Below, in pieces: positions 24,583 through 25,457 of a stretch of DNA of 25,457 bases. The position numbers and the translations under genes were made by a program. This stretch comes from GCA-2862585 sp963991165 (GTDB taxonomy: Bacteria; Bacteroidota; Bacteroidia; Flavobacteriales; UBA7312). The stretch covers positions 1-25,457 of the forward strand of contig CAXDOW010000019.1 of assembly GCA_963991165.1 (NCBI GenBank), in the 5' to 3' direction. A model generated the notes under the pieces. That model saw nothing but the letters and a program-made list of their open reading frames with translations. It had not been told where the DNA came from and did no database searches. How positions within the stretch are numbered: position 1 is the first letter of the stretch; every line of letters starts with the position of its first letter.

Positions 24583-25457
24583 TCATTGTTGTTTATTGAC
24601 CAAATAAATACCCGCTATAATGGTTGCAATGCTCATAATGTGATTCCATGAAATAAGTTCGCCATCGACAAAACCCCAAAAAATGGCTACAATGGGGATA
24701 AGATAGGTTACTGAAGAAGCAAAAATAGCAGTAGTTCTTTTTACCAATTTGTTAAATAGTACTAAGGCCATGGAAGTTCCTACGATGGCTAGCAATACAA
24801 TATACAGAAATGCTGTTGTGGCACCATCTACTGTTTGCATTTTGTGACTGAAGTCGGAAAATATTAGTGCTAACAAACAAAGGGGCCCCACCACAAAAAA
24901 GGCAATGCCAGAAATATCTATGGCCGACATCTCTTTCAACGAATTTTTAATGGTGTTCAAGCTAATGGCATAGCACATAGTAGCCGCAATCACATAATAG
25001 GAATAATGACTGTTTTCAAAGTTGACGCCATTGAATGCAATGAGTGAAACGGCGCCTAAAAGCCCAATAATAATTCCCAATAACTGGGCGATTTTTACTT
25101 TGGTTTTAAATAGAACAACAGCGATAATGAAGGTGAAAATAGGAACTAGGGCGTTCAAAATACCAACTAAAGAACTGTCCAGCTGGGTTTGTGCTTTGGT
25201 AAACAAAAAAGCCGGTATTCCGTTGCCAAAGAGACCAACAATCAATAACGGAAGAATGTATTTTTTCTGAATGAAAAAATTTTTTTTCCATACAAAGGGA
25301 AGTAAGCTAAGCCAAGCAATACTCATTCTAAGTTGAGCCACTTCCACGTCATTGAAAACGAGCAACCCTTTTTTCATTAGAATAAACGAACTGCCCCAAA
25401 TGAATGCTAAGGTAAGTAGTAACCCCCAGTTGTAAATTTTTTTGGAAGATTGTGCCA
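24583..25457 (-). CDS. EamA/DMT-superfamily transporter, 5' end one base outside the window
   Basis: Inner-membrane permease of the drug/metabolite transporter superfamily, of the two-EamA-domain type, with about ten membrane helices; substrates in the family include amino acids and metabolites, and none can be read here. The frame continues past the ATG at 25377 to the window edge, giving AQSSKKIYNWGLLLTLAFIW and then GSSFILMKKG, a typical first helix. The last two bases of the window read TG on this strand, so the true start is most likely an ATG whose A is the next base; full length would be 291 residues. The second domain ends GWISWNH-like as GELISWNHIMSIATIIAGIYLV. Confidence 0.9.
   Translation of the reverse strand, partial: AQSSKKIYNWGLLLTLAFIWGSSFILMKKGLLVFNDVEVAQLRMSIAWLSLLPFVWKKNFFIQKKYILPLLIVGLFGNGIPAFLFTKAQTQLDSSLVGILNALVPIFTFIIAVVLFKTKVKIAQLLGIIIGLLGAVSLIAFNGVNFENSHYSYYVIAATMCYAISLNTIKNSLKEMSAIDISGIAFFVVGPLCLLALIFSDFSHKMQTVDGATTAFLYIVLLAIVGTSMALVLFNKLVKRTTAIFASSVTYLIPIVAIFWGFVDGELISWNHIMSIATIIAGIYLVNKQQ

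Noticed and set aside
1..25457. A defence island, CRISPR array, phage or mobile element
   Set aside because: Every large frame is a housekeeping, envelope or secreted gene, intergenic gaps are under 300 bases, and no transposase, integrase, direct-repeat array or tRNA was seen.

Overview
The window is chromosomal DNA of a member of the Bacteroidota, most likely a Flavobacteriales-type marine or aquatic lineage. The evidence is: two exported proteins ending in type IX secretion (T9SS) C-terminal sorting tails; promoter-like boxes of the Bacteroidota form TTTG-N19/20-TAnnTTTG instead of -35/-10 boxes; starts without clear Shine-Dalgarno sequences; a DUF4286-type protein; and a purH-mreB-mreC-mreD-mrdA gene order. 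The DNA is AT-rich and tightly packed. No gap without a gene exceeds 300 bases; the largest is 24322-24582. I see no IS element, phage gene, tRNA, rRNA or CRISPR array.

Layout. (1) 1-5250, minus strand: purH, then mreB, mreC, mreD and the start of mrdA (PBP2, cut by the window's left edge), probably one operon for IMP synthesis and cell elongation. (2) 5383-6624, plus strand: a lone MacB/FtsX-type ABC permease. (3) 6630-12837, minus strand: fbp, mfd, and a secreted arginine-deiminase-family enzyme with a T9SS tail. (4) 12920-16380, plus strand: a GNAT acetyltransferase overlapping an aspartate kinase, then a secreted lamin-tail-domain protein with a T9SS tail, closed by a strong hairpin terminator that overlaps the end of the next, convergent gene. 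(5) 23395-16429, minus strand: a seven-gene run, serS, lipoprotein, exported TPR protein, DUF4286 protein, ksgA, mgtE and a D-2-hydroxyacid dehydrogenase, with six junctions of 4-nt or 1-nt overlap or a 3-nt gap. (6) 24321-23494, minus strand: rplU-rpmA with a textbook Bacteroidota promoter and an intrinsic terminator. L21 carries an unusually long Lys/Thr/Ala tail. (7) 25457-24454, minus strand: an EamA-family transporter, missing only the first base of its start codon, followed in phase by a possible 33-residue small protein.

Most of the window is housekeeping: purine synthesis, cell-wall elongation, gluconeogenesis, transcription-coupled repair, aspartate-family amino acids, tRNA charging, rRNA methylation, Mg transport and ribosomal proteins. 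I see no clear new defence or mobile system. The parts most worth a second look are the secreted deiminase, which carries an Arg-x-Arg pair that looks like the substrate-carboxylate site of Porphyromonas PPAD, the L21 tail, the uncharacterised lipoprotein/TPR pair locked into the serS operon, and the possible small protein after the EamA gene.
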